From: Pradoshia eiseniae
Lineage (GTDB): Bacteria > Bacillota > Bacilli > Bacillales > Pradoshiaceae
Reading direction: 5' to 3'
NCBI RefSeq assembly: GCF_002946355.1
Contig: NZ_PKOZ01000004.1
Location: 186,001-250,000, forward strand
DNA: 64,000 nt
Shown: one piece after another, positions 7,995-17,321 of the stretch
Layout of the letters: every line of letters begins with the position of its first letter
Numbering within the stretch: position 1 is the stretch's first letter
Translations under genes and position numbers: made by a program
The notes under the pieces: model-generated
Database searches by the model: none
Told to the model about the DNA's origin: nothing
Seen by the model: the letters and a program-made list of their open reading frames with translations, nothing else

Positions 7995-9446
7995 TTACTT
8001 CATGTGGACCATTTCTTTTTCTAAATTTACTTGTTTCATATAATGAAGGACCTTACCCACTGCAGCCACTCCCTGATCAATGCAATCCGGCATTCCGACT
8101 CCCTTATGGGAGGCTCCAGCCAAATATACACCAGGAAGCTCTTCCGCCATTGAGCTTTCAATCCTTCTTAAGGTAGAGGTATGCCCAACCCTGTATTGTG
8201 GCATTGCCTCTCTCCAGCGGCTGACAACATAAAACTGCGGCTCCCCGGTAATTTTCATGATTTGTTTCAAATCGCGGAGAACAATCTGAACGATTTCTTC
8301 ATCAGAAAGATCGACAATTCCCTCATCACCTGGCCTTCCAACATAGCAGCGCAAAAGGGCCTTTCCCTTTGGCGCAGAATGCGCCCACTTTTTATGAGTC
8401 CATGTGCAAGCCGTGATCCGGCAAGGACTGTTGCGAGAGACGACAAAGCCCGTCCCGTTAATATCCTGCTTAACTGCATGCTCATCAAAGGCAAGCGACA
8501 CAGTCGCAACCGATGTAGACGGCATTTTCTTAAATGGCTCAAAAATTGAATAATCCGGGAACAAACGTGGAATAGCCTGATGGGGTGTCGTTACGATTAT
8601 CGCAGCCGCCTGCATAAACTCCCCATCACTTAGTTCAATCATGTAGCCTTTTTCTTTCTTCGTTACACTTTCAACTGAGAGATTCTTACGCACCATCTCA
8701 GAAGGAAGCTTAGCTTCAATGGCATCAATAAGTGATTGCAGCCCTTTTTCAAATGTACGGAACATTCCTATACGGTGATCAGCCTTACTTGTCTGCGGAG
8801 CGGCTTTCCTAGCACGATTCTTCTTCGTGCCAAGAATGAGACTCCGATGCTTTTGCTCTGTTTCGAGCATATCAGGGAATGTGGACAAGATGCTTAATTG
8901 ATCAAGGTCCCCAGCGTATATGCCTGACATGAGCGGCTCAACGAGGTTTTCTACAACCTCATCACCAAGCCTCCTCCTTAAGAAAGGTCCAAGCGGCTGG
9001 TCCCCAGTTTCCTTAGAGCGCGGGAGGACAAGGTCCATCGCGGCTCTCGCCTTCCCAAACGGAGTGAATAGACGGCTTTTAATGAAGGGACTAATTTCAG
9101 TCGGGATACCCATTACCGCACCGCCTGGAATCGGCAGCAGCTGATCATCAATCAAGATATAGGATTGGCCGGTTGAATTCGGAACAATCGCCTCTTGCAT
9201 CCCTACATCTTTAGCGAGCTGTGACATGCTCTTTTTGCGGGCCAAGAAGGAATCTGGACCCCGTTCGATCACAAAGCCATCGCGTACAACTGTCTGCATC
9301 TTTCCGCCCAGACGGTCAGAGCTTTCAATCAGAACAACCTGATAGGGCAATTGTTCTTCTTCTATTTTCCTTTGCAGATAAAAGGCTGCCGCCAACCCCG
9401 TCAGTCCTCCGCCAATGATGGCTATATGTTGATTGTTTGAGTCCAC
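7995..9446 (-). CDS. hemY: Coproporphyrinogen III/protoporphyrinogen oxidase HemY (CgoX)
   Basis: FAD enzyme that, in Firmicutes, oxidises coproporphyrinogen III to coproporphyrin III in the coproporphyrin-dependent haem route. The 483-residue protein opens with the Rossmann dinucleotide motif IIGGGLTGLAAAFYLQRK and ends with the FAD-binding GVGMPDCIDQGVAAVGK. RGPDSFLARK near residue 58 is typical of the family. The start is a GTG (VDSNNQH) with only a weak site, 27 bp after hemH; coupled translation is likely. It is the last gene of hemE-hemH-hemY, closed by the terminator at 7946-7986. Confidence 0.95.
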   Translation of the reverse strand: MDSNNQHIAIIGGGLTGLAAAFYLQRKIEEEQLPYQVVLIESSDRLGGKMQTVVRDGFVIERGPDSFLARKKSMSQLAKDVGMQEAIVPNSTGQSYILIDDQLLPIPGGAVMGIPTEISPFIKSRLFTPFGKARAAMDLVLPRSKETGDQPLGPFLRRRLGDEVVENLVEPLMSGIYAGDLDQLSILSTFPDMLETEQKHRSLILGTKKNRARKAAPQTSKADHRIGMFRTFEKGLQSLIDAIEAKLPSEMVRKNLSVESVTKKEKGYMIELSDGEFMQAAAIIVTTPHQAIPRLFPDYSIFEPFKKMPSTSVATVSLAFDEHAVKQDINGTGFVVSRNSPCRITACTWTHKKWAHSAPKGKALLRCYVGRPGDEGIVDLSDEEIVQIVLRDLKQIMKITGEPQFYVVSRWREAMPQYRVGHTSTLRRIESSMAEELPGVYLAGASHKGVGMPDCIDQGVAAVGKVLHYMKQVNLEKEMVHMK

Positions 9447-9473
9447 GTATTATCCACTTCTCTTTCTCAATGA

Positions 9474-10409
9474 TTACTTGCGTCCCATCAATTCAGTGAT
9501 AGCATCCACCATTGCGTTAATGAATAATGGATCGGTATTTGGCATGGCTGGACGATAGTATGAAGCGCCAACCTCATCTGTTACGACCTTACACTCATAG
9601 TCATTATCATATAAAACTTCCAAATGCTCAGCCACAAAACCTACTGGCGTATATACAAACGCTTTATAGCCTTTTTCTTCATGCAAATCCCTCGTTAAGT
9701 CCTGAACATCAGGTCCAAGCCATGGCTCTGGTGTTTGACCAGCACTCTGCCAGCCAACCGCATAATTCTCCACTCCTGCTCCCTCTGCAATCAATTTAGC
9801 GGTCTCAGCCAATTGGTCGGCATATGGATCACCCATGCTGATAATCTTTTCAGGCAAGCTGTGTGCAGATACAATTAGCGCGGCATTCGCTCTTTCCTGT
9901 TCAGGCATTTGCGCATAGGTTTCTTTTACCTTCTCTACCCAGTACTGAACAAACTTAGGCTGTGTATACCAGCTTTCAACAGAGGAAATCCTCATGCCAT
10001 ACTTATCAGCTTCATCTTTCGCGCGTCCGTTGTATGACTTAATGCTGAATGTGGAGTAATGAGGCGCAAGCACGATGCTGACCGCTTCGGTAATCCCATC
10101 GTCATGCATTTTCTTAACGGTATCCTCTATGAATGGCTCTATATGCTTCAGACCGATATAAGCAACAAATTCAACCTCATCCTGCGCTTCATTCAATGCT
10201 TTCTCAAGTGCCGCAGCTTGCTCTTCCGTAGTCTTGGCTAATGGTGAAAGCCCGCCAATCGCTTCGTATCTTGACCTCAGATCTTCAAGGCTTTCTTCTG
10301 ACGGCTTTCTCCCATGACGAATATGAGTGTAGTAACGTTCAATATCTTCTTCTTTATAAGGTGTTCCATAGGCCATTACCAACAGGCCGATTTGTTTGCG
10401 TGCAGACAT
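9474..10409 (-). CDS. hemH: Coproporphyrin ferrochelatase HemH (CpfC)
   Basis: Inserts Fe2+ into coproporphyrin III (Firmicute type ferrochelatase). The 311-residue length is that of the soluble Bacillus enzyme. The catalytic histidine is in SAHSLPEKI (about residue 183) and the conserved glutamate in [14 protein letters not shown] (about 264). The N terminus [20 protein letters not shown] is typical. GGAGACTAGAATC precedes the ATG. It lies 20 bp downstream of hemE and 27 bp upstream of hemY. Confidence 0.96.
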   Translation of the reverse strand: MSARKQIGLLVMAYGTPYKEEDIERYYTHIRHGRKPSEESLEDLRSRYEAIGGLSPLAKTTEEQAAALEKALNEAQDEVEFVAYIGLKHIEPFIEDTVKKMHDDGITEAVSIVLAPHYSTFSIKSYNGRAKDEADKYGMRISSVESWYTQPKFVQYWVEKVKETYAQMPEQERANAALIVSAHSLPEKIISMGDPYADQLAETAKLIAEGAGVENYAVGWQSAGQTPEPWLGPDVQDLTRDLHEEKGYKAFVYTPVGFVAEHLEVLYDNDYECKVVTDEVGASYYRPAMPNTDPLFINAMVDAITELMGRK

Positions 10410-10429
10410 GATTCTAGTCTCCTTTATGT

Positions 10430-11470
10430 TTATTTCATTCTTGCAGAATACTCATGAATGAAAGCGGTAAGTCTCTTCAATACTTCTGGGTCCACGCTCG
10501 GGAATACCCCATGACCGAGATTAAAGATATGGCCTGGGTGCATAATTCCTTGATCAATGATTTCCTTAGTCTTCTTCTCAATTACTTCCCACGGCGCTTT
10601 CAAAAGGGCTGGATCCAGATTGCCTTGGACAACCTTATTGACCCCAAGCTCCCTGGCCTCTGTGATGGAAAGACGCCAGTCAAGACCCACCACATTAAGC
10701 GGAAGGGAATTCCATTCAAGCGCCAGATGTGTTGCTCCAACACCAAACATGATCAACGGAACATTCTCTTCCCTCAATTCCGTGAATATTCTTGTCATGA
10801 TTGGCTTAATATAATATTGATAATCCTGGACATTCAAAGCGCCTACCCAAGAATCAAAAATTTGGATAGCTCTCGCTCCAGCTTTGATTTGAGCTTTCAC
10901 GTAAACGATAATCATGTCACCAAGCTTGTCCATTAATGTAAACCATGCTTTCGGATCGCCGTACATAAGCGCCTTGGTCTTCGTGTAATTCTTGGAGGGT
11001 CCTCCTTCGACCATATAGCTGGCAATCGTGAACGGGGCTCCAGAAAATCCGATTAACGGAACGTTCAATTGTTCTTCTGTCAGCAGCTTAATTGTGTCTA
11101 GTATATAGGGAATATGCTCCTCTGGGTTCAGTTCCCCAAGCCGCTCCACGTCCTGGAGTGTTCTGACAGGGTTTGAAATAACCGGGCCAATGCCTGACTT
11201 AATGTCAACCTGAACACCTATTCCAGGAAGCGGGGTCATGATATCCTTATAGAGAATAGCCGCATCCACACCATATTGTTCAACCGGAAGCCTTGTTACA
11301 TAGGCCGCCAATTCAGGCTGGTGGGTAATCTCAAATAAGGAATATTTCTCTTTTATTTTTCTGTATTCAGGCTGCGAGCGTCCTGCTTGCCTCATATACC
11401 AAACCGGGGTGTGATCAACCTTTTCATTCCGGGCGGCTTTGAGGAAGGTATCATTGAATTTTTTCGTCAA
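10430..11470 (-). CDS. hemE: Uroporphyrinogen decarboxylase HemE
   Basis: Decarboxylates the four acetate side chains of uroporphyrinogen III to give coproporphyrinogen III, the branch point to haem. The 346-residue protein carries the N-terminal signature [16 protein letters not shown], the [17 protein letters not shown] signature in the centre, and [11 protein letters not shown] at the C terminus. I start at the TTG at 11470 (LTKKFNDTF) because AAAGGTGG ends 7 nt before it and the protein then has the usual length; a GTG at 11488 is inside that ribosome binding site. It is the promoter-proximal gene of the operon. Confidence 0.95.
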   Translation of the reverse strand: MTKKFNDTFLKAARNEKVDHTPVWYMRQAGRSQPEYRKIKEKYSLFEITHQPELAAYVTRLPVEQYGVDAAILYKDIMTPLPGIGVQVDIKSGIGPVISNPVRTLQDVERLGELNPEEHIPYILDTIKLLTEEQLNVPLIGFSGAPFTIASYMVEGGPSKNYTKTKALMYGDPKAWFTLMDKLGDMIIVYVKAQIKAGARAIQIFDSWVGALNVQDYQYYIKPIMTRIFTELREENVPLIMFGVGATHLALEWNSLPLNVVGLDWRLSITEARELGVNKVVQGNLDPALLKAPWEVIEKKTKEIIDQGIMHPGHIFNLGHGVFPSVDPEVLKRLTAFIHEYSARMK

Positions 11471-11500
11471 ATTTCTTCCACCTTTCACAATCTTCGTTCT

Positions 11501-11529
11501 ATTTTAAATAATCGTTCGCAAATTGTTAG
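11501..11529 (-). promoter_or_regulatory. Likely sigma-A promoter of hemEHY
   Basis: On the minus strand CTAACA is followed after 17 nt by TAAAAT, then about 30 nt to the TTG start of hemE. Four and five of six positions match the consensus. Confidence 0.45.
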
Positions 11530-11531
11530 AT

Positions 11532-11590
11532 TTAGGCATCAACAACAACTATATCCTCTCTATCTGTTGTTGTATATGATTCCTGCCTAA
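11532..11590. promoter_or_regulatory. Interrupted inverted repeat in the hemE-hmoB divergent region
   Basis: TTAGGC (11532-11537) and ACAACAAC (11542-11549) are mirrored by GTTGTTGT (11566-11573) and GCCTAA (11585-11590). It lies immediately upstream of the hemE promoter and between two divergent haem-metabolism genes, so it could be an operator or a transcript hairpin. No regulator can be named. Confidence 0.35.
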
Positions 11591-11747
11591 CTGTCATTAA
11601 ATAGACGCATTTATTCTATCTGTCATTCATTCTCACAGTTTAGTGGATTATTTAACGAGGTAAAATACCCGAAACAAGCCAGTGAGATCAACTATTATTC
11701 TCAATTGCGATTCCATTATACTAAAATATTTTAACAGGGGGCAAACG

Positions 11748-12245
11748 ATGAACTTCTATATTACGACAGGAACTTTGTCATTTTTGAAAATCATTCAAAC
11801 AAAACATCAAGAAGCCCAAATCATCTTATTGAATAACCCCAGTACCTCCATGCTTCTCCATGAAGGAAGCGGGAAGAGCTTTTTTCAGTCCCCGCGTTCA
11901 TTTGAGGTGATTGATCAATCTGGGCAGCTTGAGCAAGAAGGCTTTTTTGCCTTGCACCATATCCCGGTTTCCCCAGAAGACCGGCCAGCCTTCGAGTTCG
12001 ATTTAAAGGCAGCTACAAAATCCATTCATCAGCAGCCAGGCATTAAAGCCTTCCGCTTGCTGCGTCCCACCTCTTCCGATTCCTATATTGTCCTGACGAA
12101 CTGGGCAAAGGAACAGGATTATGCGCGATTTGACCAGAATACGGTTCTCACAAACAAAAAGCTCGAAAGCTTATTTAATACCCAGGTTCTCTTTACCGGA
12201 AAGCCCTACACAGCAAAATTTCACGCCTATAAAGAAAAAGAATGA
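11748..12245 (+). CDS. hmoB: Haem-degrading monooxygenase HmoB-like (ABM domain)
   Basis: A 165-residue protein matching B. subtilis HmoB (YhgC), which cleaves haem to release iron. The C-terminal half (from about residue 60, FFALHHIPVSPEDRPAFE, to YIVLTNWAKEQDYARF near residue 125) is the antibiotic-biosynthesis-monooxygenase fold; the N-terminal part is the HmoB-specific extension. I take the ATG at 11748 with CAGGGGG 9 nt upstream rather than an upstream in-frame ATG that lacks a site. Divergent from hemE, so synthesis and breakdown of haem share an intergenic region. Confidence 0.85.
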   Translation: MNFYITTGTLSFLKIIQTKHQEAQIILLNNPSTSMLLHEGSGKSFFQSPRSFEVIDQSGQLEQEGFFALHHIPVSPEDRPAFEFDLKAATKSIHQQPGIKAFRLLRPTSSDSYIVLTNWAKEQDYARFDQNTVLTNKKLESLFNTQVLFTGKPYTAKFHAYKEKE

Positions 12246-12251
12246 TCAAAA

Positions 12252-12281
12252 AGAAGCTCCGCTATTTTGGGGCTCTTTTTT
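12252..12281 (+). terminator. Terminator of hmoB
   Basis: AGCTCC pairs (one G-T) with GGGGCT and is followed by six T residues. Confidence 0.65.
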
Positions 12282-12423
12282 ATACCTGAATTTCTGTTTT
12301 TGCTATAGTAACTTCATAGAGATTCAACGAATAAGTTTTTACAGACTAGAATCTACTAATTTGTTTGAATATGGTAAAATCTGTGAATAAGGTAGTAAGA
12401 TGCACGTTAAGGGAGGAAGGAAA

Positions 12424-13608
12424 ATGGAAGAAGACCTAAATAGAAAGCTCGAAAAGTATTATGAGGAAATGGTTTCCATCCGCCATCACCTCCATATGAA
12501 CCCCGAGCTTTCCTTCCAGGAAAGGGAAACGGTACGGTTTATTCAAACGTATTATAGAAACTTAAATATCCCTGTCCGCACAGGAGTTGGAGGTGGCGGA
12601 ATTGTTGCTACAATTGAAGGTAAGCAGCCTGGCCGAACGGTTGCCCTGCGCGCTGACTTTGATGCCTTGCCCATCCAGGATCAAAAGCAGGTTCCTTACC
12701 GTTCCAATGTAAAGGGCGTAATGCATGCCTGCGGACATGACGGGCATACCGCCCTCCTGCTTGTGTTAGCGAAAGCCTTAAAAGAGATGGAAAATGAGCT
12801 AATAGGCAATTATGTATTCATTCACCAGCATGCCGAGGAACTAGCCCCAGGCGGTGCCAAGCCCATGATTGAGGATGGTTGTCTCGAAGGAGTGGATGCC
12901 ATTTTCGGCACACATTTATGGGCCCCATACCCAACAGGAGAAATCTATTGCAGCCCAGGTCCCATCACTGCGGCAGCCGACAGATTTCAAATCACCATCA
13001 AGGGCAAAGGCGGGCATGGCGCAGAGCCTCATACAACTAAAGATGCCCTTGTCGTTGGCACGGAAATTGTATCTCTTTTACAGCTGATCACTAGCAGAAA
13101 AATCAACCCGATGGATTCCGCAGTCGTCTCTGTTGGACAATTCAAGGCAGGAAATGCTTTCAACATCATCCCTAGCGAAGCCTATCTTGAGGGCACAGTG
13201 CGAACTTTTTCGACAGAACTTCAAGATTTCATTATCGAGGAGATGGAGCGCATCGTTAAAGGTGCCTCCACGGTTCATGATTGCGATTATGAATTCCGTT
13301 ATTTCAAGGGGTACCCACCTACGATTAATCATGAAAAGGAAGCAGATTATATCCTTAGCAAAGCAGAGGATGTTGTCGGGTTCCAGCATGTCCACCCATT
13401 GAACCCGCTCATGATTGGAGAGGACTTTTCTCATTACCTAGAAGCTGTGCGCGGCGCATTCTTCCTCACAGGAGCTGCACCAGCAAACACCGATTGTCCT
13501 TTTCCTCACCACCACCCTATGTTTGACTTTAACGAAGAAGCCATGCTCATAGCTGCCAAAACACTTGGATATGCTGCAATTGGCTTTCAGGAATGGCGAT
13601 ATTTCTAA
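12424..13608 (+). CDS. yhaA: M20 family amidohydrolase YhaA
   Basis: Zinc-dependent amidohydrolase/aminoacylase of the M20D family (N-acyl amino acid or similar substrates), cytoplasmic. The 394-residue protein has IRHHLHMNPELSFQE at the N terminus, the metal ligands in HACGHDGHTALLL (about residue 105) and FIHQHAEELAPGGA (about 140), and GEDFSHYLEAVRGAF near the C terminus. The ATG at 12424 follows GGGAGGAAGG; an ATG at 12400 lies upstream of that site. The gene is convergent with ecsC, with a long shared terminator between them. Confidence 0.9.
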   Translation: MEEDLNRKLEKYYEEMVSIRHHLHMNPELSFQERETVRFIQTYYRNLNIPVRTGVGGGGIVATIEGKQPGRTVALRADFDALPIQDQKQVPYRSNVKGVMHACGHDGHTALLLVLAKALKEMENELIGNYVFIHQHAEELAPGGAKPMIEDGCLEGVDAIFGTHLWAPYPTGEIYCSPGPITAAADRFQITIKGKGGHGAEPHTTKDALVVGTEIVSLLQLITSRKINPMDSAVVSVGQFKAGNAFNIIPSEAYLEGTVRTFSTELQDFIIEEMERIVKGASTVHDCDYEFRYFKGYPPTINHEKEADYILSKAEDVVGFQHVHPLNPLMIGEDFSHYLEAVRGAFFLTGAAPANTDCPFPHHHPMFDFNEEAMLIAAKTLGYAAIGFQEWRYF

Positions 13609-13618
13609 GCATAAATAC

Positions 13619-13653
13619 AAGAAGGAGGGGCTTTTAATGAGCCCCTCCTTCTT
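13619..13653. terminator. Bidirectional terminator between yhaA and ecsC
   Basis: A perfect 14-bp stem, AAGAAGGAGGGGCT against AGCCCCTCCTTCTT with a 7-nt loop. The right arm is inside the end of ecsC. Confidence 0.75.
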
Positions 13654-14356
13654 GCATAACTCTGATTCTGAATGCATTCTTAGCTGTTTCTCCAAGCTGG
13701 TCGAGAAGCTGTCGGTTTGCGTATGCCCCCACCGCGGCTCCGAATCCTGGAATCAACTGGAACATCTTGACCAAATCAATTGTATCCCGGTACTCCTGCT
13801 GAAAACTATTCCAATCAATTTCCGAAAATCTCTCCTTACTCTGCTCCCAATTCAAGATTACAGGGAGGAGCTCCTTCCTTTTTTCCGGCGATGAAAAAGC
13901 CAGCTGGAAAACCAATAGGATAAAAACCCGCTCACTCAAGTCTTTTGGATTATAGCCGTAAATCCTGCTTAAAGCATATAAATAATTTACCTTGATGGAC
14001 AGAAGAAGAGGAAAGTCCGCCATGGCAATGAATCCTCCGCCAAAGCCTGTTCCCGCACCTTCGACCACAGCCGTCTTTCGGTAAGCTGTGAATGTTCCTT
14101 CAGCAGCCTCATCCATTTCTGCAAGCGTATGATAGCTTTGCTGCGCCTTCGGTACATAGGAAGAGCCATTAAGCACCCCCTCAACCATTGTTTTGATGGA
14201 ATAACTGAAGGCTTGATTAATTTTCTTCGGCATTTTCGCGCTGATGAAGTTCTGTGCGTTTTTGGATATTCGCTCCATCTTGCCTGGTTTGGCGAACAGC
14301 TTTTTCTTCCAAATAGCAATCTCCCGGTTCACTCTTTGCTCATAGGAATCAGCCAT
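13634..14356 (-). CDS. ecsC: EcsC family protein
   Basis: Third gene of the ecs locus; EcsC proteins have no known enzymatic activity. The 240-residue protein has the conserved N-terminal block KMPKKINQAFSYSIKTMVEG and the glycine-rich GAGTGFGGGFIAMADFPLLL, followed by RIYGYNPKDLSERVFILL. I choose the ATG at 14356 since GGGGG lies 7 nt upstream of it; the ATG two codons earlier touches that site. It begins 16 bp after ecsB and ends in a terminator. Confidence 0.9.
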   Translation of the reverse strand: MADSYEQRVNREIAIWKKKLFAKPGKMERISKNAQNFISAKMPKKINQAFSYSIKTMVEGVLNGSSYVPKAQQSYHTLAEMDEAAEGTFTAYRKTAVVEGAGTGFGGGFIAMADFPLLLSIKVNYLYALSRIYGYNPKDLSERVFILLVFQLAFSSPEKRKELLPVILNWEQSKERFSEIDWNSFQQEYRDTIDLVKMFQLIPGFGAAVGAYANRQLLDQLGETAKNAFRIRVMQEGGAH

Positions 14357-14371
14357 GCACATTCCCCCTTT

Positions 14372-15577
14372 TTAAGCCTCCATTTTATGACTCGCATAAG
14401 AACGGAAAAAGACGATAACCACCAATCCTAACAGCAGTGATACTCCAGCCGATTGGAGGCTCCCTCCAATTAATATGCCAAAAGCAAAGAAAAAGCACTG
14501 AATGACCAAGAGGACAGTCAATAAATCCATAACAGCCTTTTTCCGGTAGGAAGAATCGTATGGATATAGTTCAAGCGTCATTTTCTGATCATGGTGATGC
14601 CAGATTGGCAGCAATTGCAGACCTGTCATATAAAGAAACAGCAAGGACACAAAGATAGATCCCCAGCCTAGGTCCGCAAAGGCAACCACCAAGAAGGCAA
14701 TCACTGATAAGCGCACATATAAGCCGAAATAATCATTTGCCCGGACAAATGTACGTGCATATAAGTAACTGAACGGATTCTTTGTTTTGCCTGACAGCAA
14801 GCGAACAATACCTGATAACCACTTGCGTTCCGTTATCTTTTCCCGCAGCTTCGGCACATCCGTAAATAAATTCGCAACCCGGTAAAAGGCTGCCATCCTT
14901 CCATTTTCAAGCTCAATTAATCTCTCCCATTGCAAAACCGCATTTCGTGAGGATTTTACATAGTAGAGACATAGCCCAGCCAATAAGGCAAAAGCAAACA
15001 AAATGAAAAGCAAATTCGCTCCACCTACGATTAAGTACACCAAAACCGCATTGAGGGCCAATCGTACAAGCGTATCGACAAATGGCGCATATGGCTCCCT
15101 GTCATACAAAACAAACCAGCGGCCCGCCAGATTCATGGCCTTCAAGACAAGCAGCACAATGAGCAGACCAAGGAATGAAAGCGCTTCTTCCCCCATTACC
15201 TGGCTATACATTGGCGTCAATATAGCCTGAACAATAAGTAATACATACAGCTGCATCACCAAACTAAACACATAGGATTTCTTCACATAGGCGCCAAGTC
15301 TTGTCTCAATCGGCAGCAAAAAAACGATATCCGGTTCCCGGAAAAACGTCGTGAGCGGACTGATCGTCACCACAAGCCCAAGAATGATTGCCATAATGAA
15401 CGATGCAGGGAAATCAGGTGTGAGAGTCTTAACCCACTCACTGTAATAATACCCCGCTCCGCCAATCAAGATAATCATCACGAATACTAGATGGCCGTTA
15501 AATATGTATTTCAAATATTTCCCGGTTTCCTTTAGATAGTGATTAAAACGGTCTCTCCATAATGACTCAATCTTCAT
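14372..15577 (-). CDS. ecsB: ABC transporter permease EcsB
   Basis: Membrane subunit of the EcsAB ABC transporter. In B. subtilis ecs mutants have reduced secretion and defective intramembrane proteolysis by RasP; Ecs has been linked to peptide export in related bacteria. The 401-residue protein has a soluble N terminus (WRDRFNHYLKETGKYLKYIF) and about eight membrane segments spread along its length. Its start overlaps the end of ecsA by 11 nt, so the two are translationally coupled. Length and order agree with Bacillus EcsB. Confidence 0.92.
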   Translation of the reverse strand: MKIESLWRDRFNHYLKETGKYLKYIFNGHLVFVMIILIGGAGYYYSEWVKTLTPDFPASFIMAIILGLVVTISPLTTFFREPDIVFLLPIETRLGAYVKKSYVFSLVMQLYVLLIVQAILTPMYSQVMGEEALSFLGLLIVLLVLKAMNLAGRWFVLYDREPYAPFVDTLVRLALNAVLVYLIVGGANLLFILFAFALLAGLCLYYVKSSRNAVLQWERLIELENGRMAAFYRVANLFTDVPKLREKITERKWLSGIVRLLSGKTKNPFSYLYARTFVRANDYFGLYVRLSVIAFLVVAFADLGWGSIFVSLLFLYMTGLQLLPIWHHHDQKMTLELYPYDSSYRKKAVMDLLTVLLVIQCFFFAFGILIGGSLQSAGVSLLLGLVVIVFFRSYASHKMEA

Positions 15578-16310
15578 GGCGATCTTCCTTTGTCAGCTGC
15601 AAATAAATATCATCCAAGGAAGCGCCCGGCATTTGGAATTGGCTTCGAAGCTCTTCTAAGTTCCCTTTCGCTCTTACTTCTCCCTCATGAAGAATGACAA
15701 ATGAATCACAATATTTCTCAGCAGTCGCCAAAATATGGGTCGACATCAAGATGCCAGCTCCCTGCTCCTTCATATCCCGCATCATATCAAGCAAGGACTG
15801 AATCGCAATCGGATCAAGGCCAACAAACGGCTCATCCACGATATAGAGCGAAGGCTCAGCTAAGAAGGCACACATAATCATAACCTTCTGCTTCATCCCT
15901 TTTGAAAAATGGGCCGGGAACCATTTCAGCCTTTTCTCCATCCGGTATTCCTTCAATAATTTGGTCGACCGCTCTTGGAATGTCTTCTCATCAAGTCCAT
16001 AGGCCATCGCCGTCAGCCTCAAATGCTCCTCAAGCGTCAGCTCTTCATATAAAATCGGCATCTCCGGTATGAAGGAAAATTGTTTTCGATAAGCCTCCAT
16101 ATCCTCAGAAAACTTCTTATTATTTATCTTGATATCACCTTTACGAGCGTTCATTAACCCAATGATATGCTTAATGATGGTTGACTTACCCGCCCCGTTC
16201 AGTCCAATCAGTGCGACTAGTTCATTCGGCTTAACCTCAAAGCTCACATCCTTCAGGACAGGCGTTCTCGTATAGCCTCCCGTAACATGATTAATTTCAA
16301 GCAAGGACAT
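15567..16310 (-). CDS. ecsA: ABC transporter ATPase EcsA
   Basis: ATP-hydrolysing subunit of EcsAB. The 247-residue protein shows Walker A GLNGAGKST, a signature region FSKGMKQKVMI, Walker B LYIVDEPFVGLDP and the switch histidine in MSTHILATAEK. The ATG at 16310 has AAAGGAGA upstream. Order ecsA-ecsB-ecsC with hit divergent upstream matches B. subtilis. Confidence 0.95.
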   Translation of the reverse strand: MSLLEINHVTGGYTRTPVLKDVSFEVKPNELVALIGLNGAGKSTIIKHIIGLMNARKGDIKINNKKFSEDMEAYRKQFSFIPEMPILYEELTLEEHLRLTAMAYGLDEKTFQERSTKLLKEYRMEKRLKWFPAHFSKGMKQKVMIMCAFLAEPSLYIVDEPFVGLDPIAIQSLLDMMRDMKEQGAGILMSTHILATAEKYCDSFVILHEGEVRAKGNLEELRSQFQMPGASLDDIYLQLTKEDRHED

Positions 16311-16436
16311 CGGTCATTCTCCTTTTCTTTATCTTTGCTATCATTGTAACAAATCTCCCCGCCATACGGAAAAGTCATCCCCTAAAAAAGAAAGGTGAAT
16401 TAACCCCTTTTTAAATTATTTTTTGTATCAACTGTA

Positions 16437-16442
16437 TATAAT
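16437..16442 (+). promoter_or_regulatory. Probable -10 of the ecsA-hit intergenic transcript
   Basis: TATAAT preceded by TGTA; the -35 region is AT-rich and poor. It would start an RNA near 16449 that runs to the terminator at 16743-16776. Confidence 0.45.
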
Positions 16443-16448
16443 CCATCA

Positions 16449-16776
16449 AAGCGGGCAATCTATTATCAGAGAGGAACGACATACACTTAACCAGTAAGCG
16501 GGGGTGTTTGTTCGCGATAATGTAGGCTTTACCCTAAGGTAGATCAGTCATAACTTCTAAAAAATGAGGTGTTTGCCAAAGGCCATATTACCTGAAATTG
16601 GACCTATCCAAGTTATAAGGGGATGGTAGCGTTGGAAACAAAGCATTAAGGTATAAAAAGTGCTTCACTCATAGCGATGTGGAGTACCTGGTACCAAGAA
16701 GCGTCTGTTAAAACCAGTTAAGGCATAAGCTTCCTCTCTGAAGGGGCGCAGCATCATGCTGCGTCCTCTTTATTTT
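16449..16776 (+). ncRNA. Unassigned ~325-nt transcript unit, structured RNA or decayed transposon end
   Basis: A stretch with no intact ORF but a -10 box at the left and a GC-rich terminator at the right (GGGGCGCAGC against GCTGCGTCCTC, then a T-rich run). Local hairpins are visible: TACC/GGTA near 16530, CCTATCC/GGGATGG at 16602-16626, AGCA/TGCT at 16642-16664, and the near-palindrome GTACCTGGTAC at 16684-16694. It is not tmRNA, RNase P RNA, SRP RNA or a T-box leader by their signatures. One frame near the end reads GVPGTKKRLLKPVKA and stops at once, which suggests a decayed coding end, for example of a transposon. Between divergent ecsA and hit. Confidence 0.4.
16743..16776 (+). terminator. 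Terminator of the ecsA-hit intergenic unit
   Basis: A GC-rich stem (GCGCAGC/GCTGCGT) followed by CCTCTTTATTTTT. Confidence 0.7.
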
Positions 16777-16855
16777 TCTCACATGCATCATGTTCTTTTT
16801 TCCATTAATTAATTGTGCTACACTAAAAAAAATATGAAAGAAAGGGTGTAAAGCC

Positions 16856-17278
16856 ATGTCAGATTGCATTTTCTGCAAAATCATTAACGGTGATATTCCT
16901 TCCTCCAAAGTTTATGAGGATGAACACGTACTCGCCTTTTTAGATATCAGCCAAGTAACAAAAGGTCATACCCTGGTCATTCCTAAAATACATAAAGAAA
17001 ATGTGTACGAGCTAACACCAGAAATTGCTGCCCATGTATTTGAGGCCGTTCCAAAAATTGCTCGTGCCATCAAACAAGAATTCAACCCAATCGGCATGAA
17101 CGTATTAAACAATAATGGCGAACACGCCGGGCAATCCGTATTCCATTTCCACATCCACCTCTTGCCACGCTATGGCGAAGGAGACGGCTTTGGCGCCGTA
17201 TGGAAAACACATACGAGCGAATACACACCAGAAGATCTAACAAAGATTGCCGGTGCTATTGGTCAGCATATAAGTTAA
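16856..17278 (+). CDS. hit: HIT family protein Hit (HinT-type)
   Basis: Histidine-triad nucleotide hydrolase/phosphoramidase, cytoplasmic homodimer. The 140-residue protein has CIFCKIINGDIPSSKVYEDE at the N terminus (CxxC zinc pair), and the active-site HFHIHLLPRY at about residue 99. AAAGGGTG precedes the ATG. It is monocistronic and divergent from ecsA, as in B. subtilis. A short G/C-rich hairpin (GAAGCCTCC ... GGGAGGCTTTTTTT, 17290-17321) follows. Confidence 0.93.
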   Translation: MSDCIFCKIINGDIPSSKVYEDEHVLAFLDISQVTKGHTLVIPKIHKENVYELTPEIAAHVFEAVPKIARAIKQEFNPIGMNVLNNNGEHAGQSVFHFHIHLLPRYGEGDGFGAVWKTHTSEYTPEDLTKIAGAIGQHIS

Positions 17279-17289
17279 TTTAATGGTCA

Positions 17290-17321
17290 GGAAGCCTCCT
17301 TTGTTTCGGGAGGCTTTTTTT
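17290..17321 (+). terminator. Terminator of hit
   Basis: GAAGCCTCC pairs with GGGAGGCTT and is followed by a run of T residues. Confidence 0.7.

Noticed and set aside
12121-12390. 89-codon frame overlapping the hmoB 3' end
   Set aside because: Out of frame with hmoB, spans its terminator, no ribosome binding site.
16708-16908. Minus-strand 66-codon frame between ecsA and hit
   Set aside because: Overlaps the hit start and the terminator; no ribosome binding site or motif.
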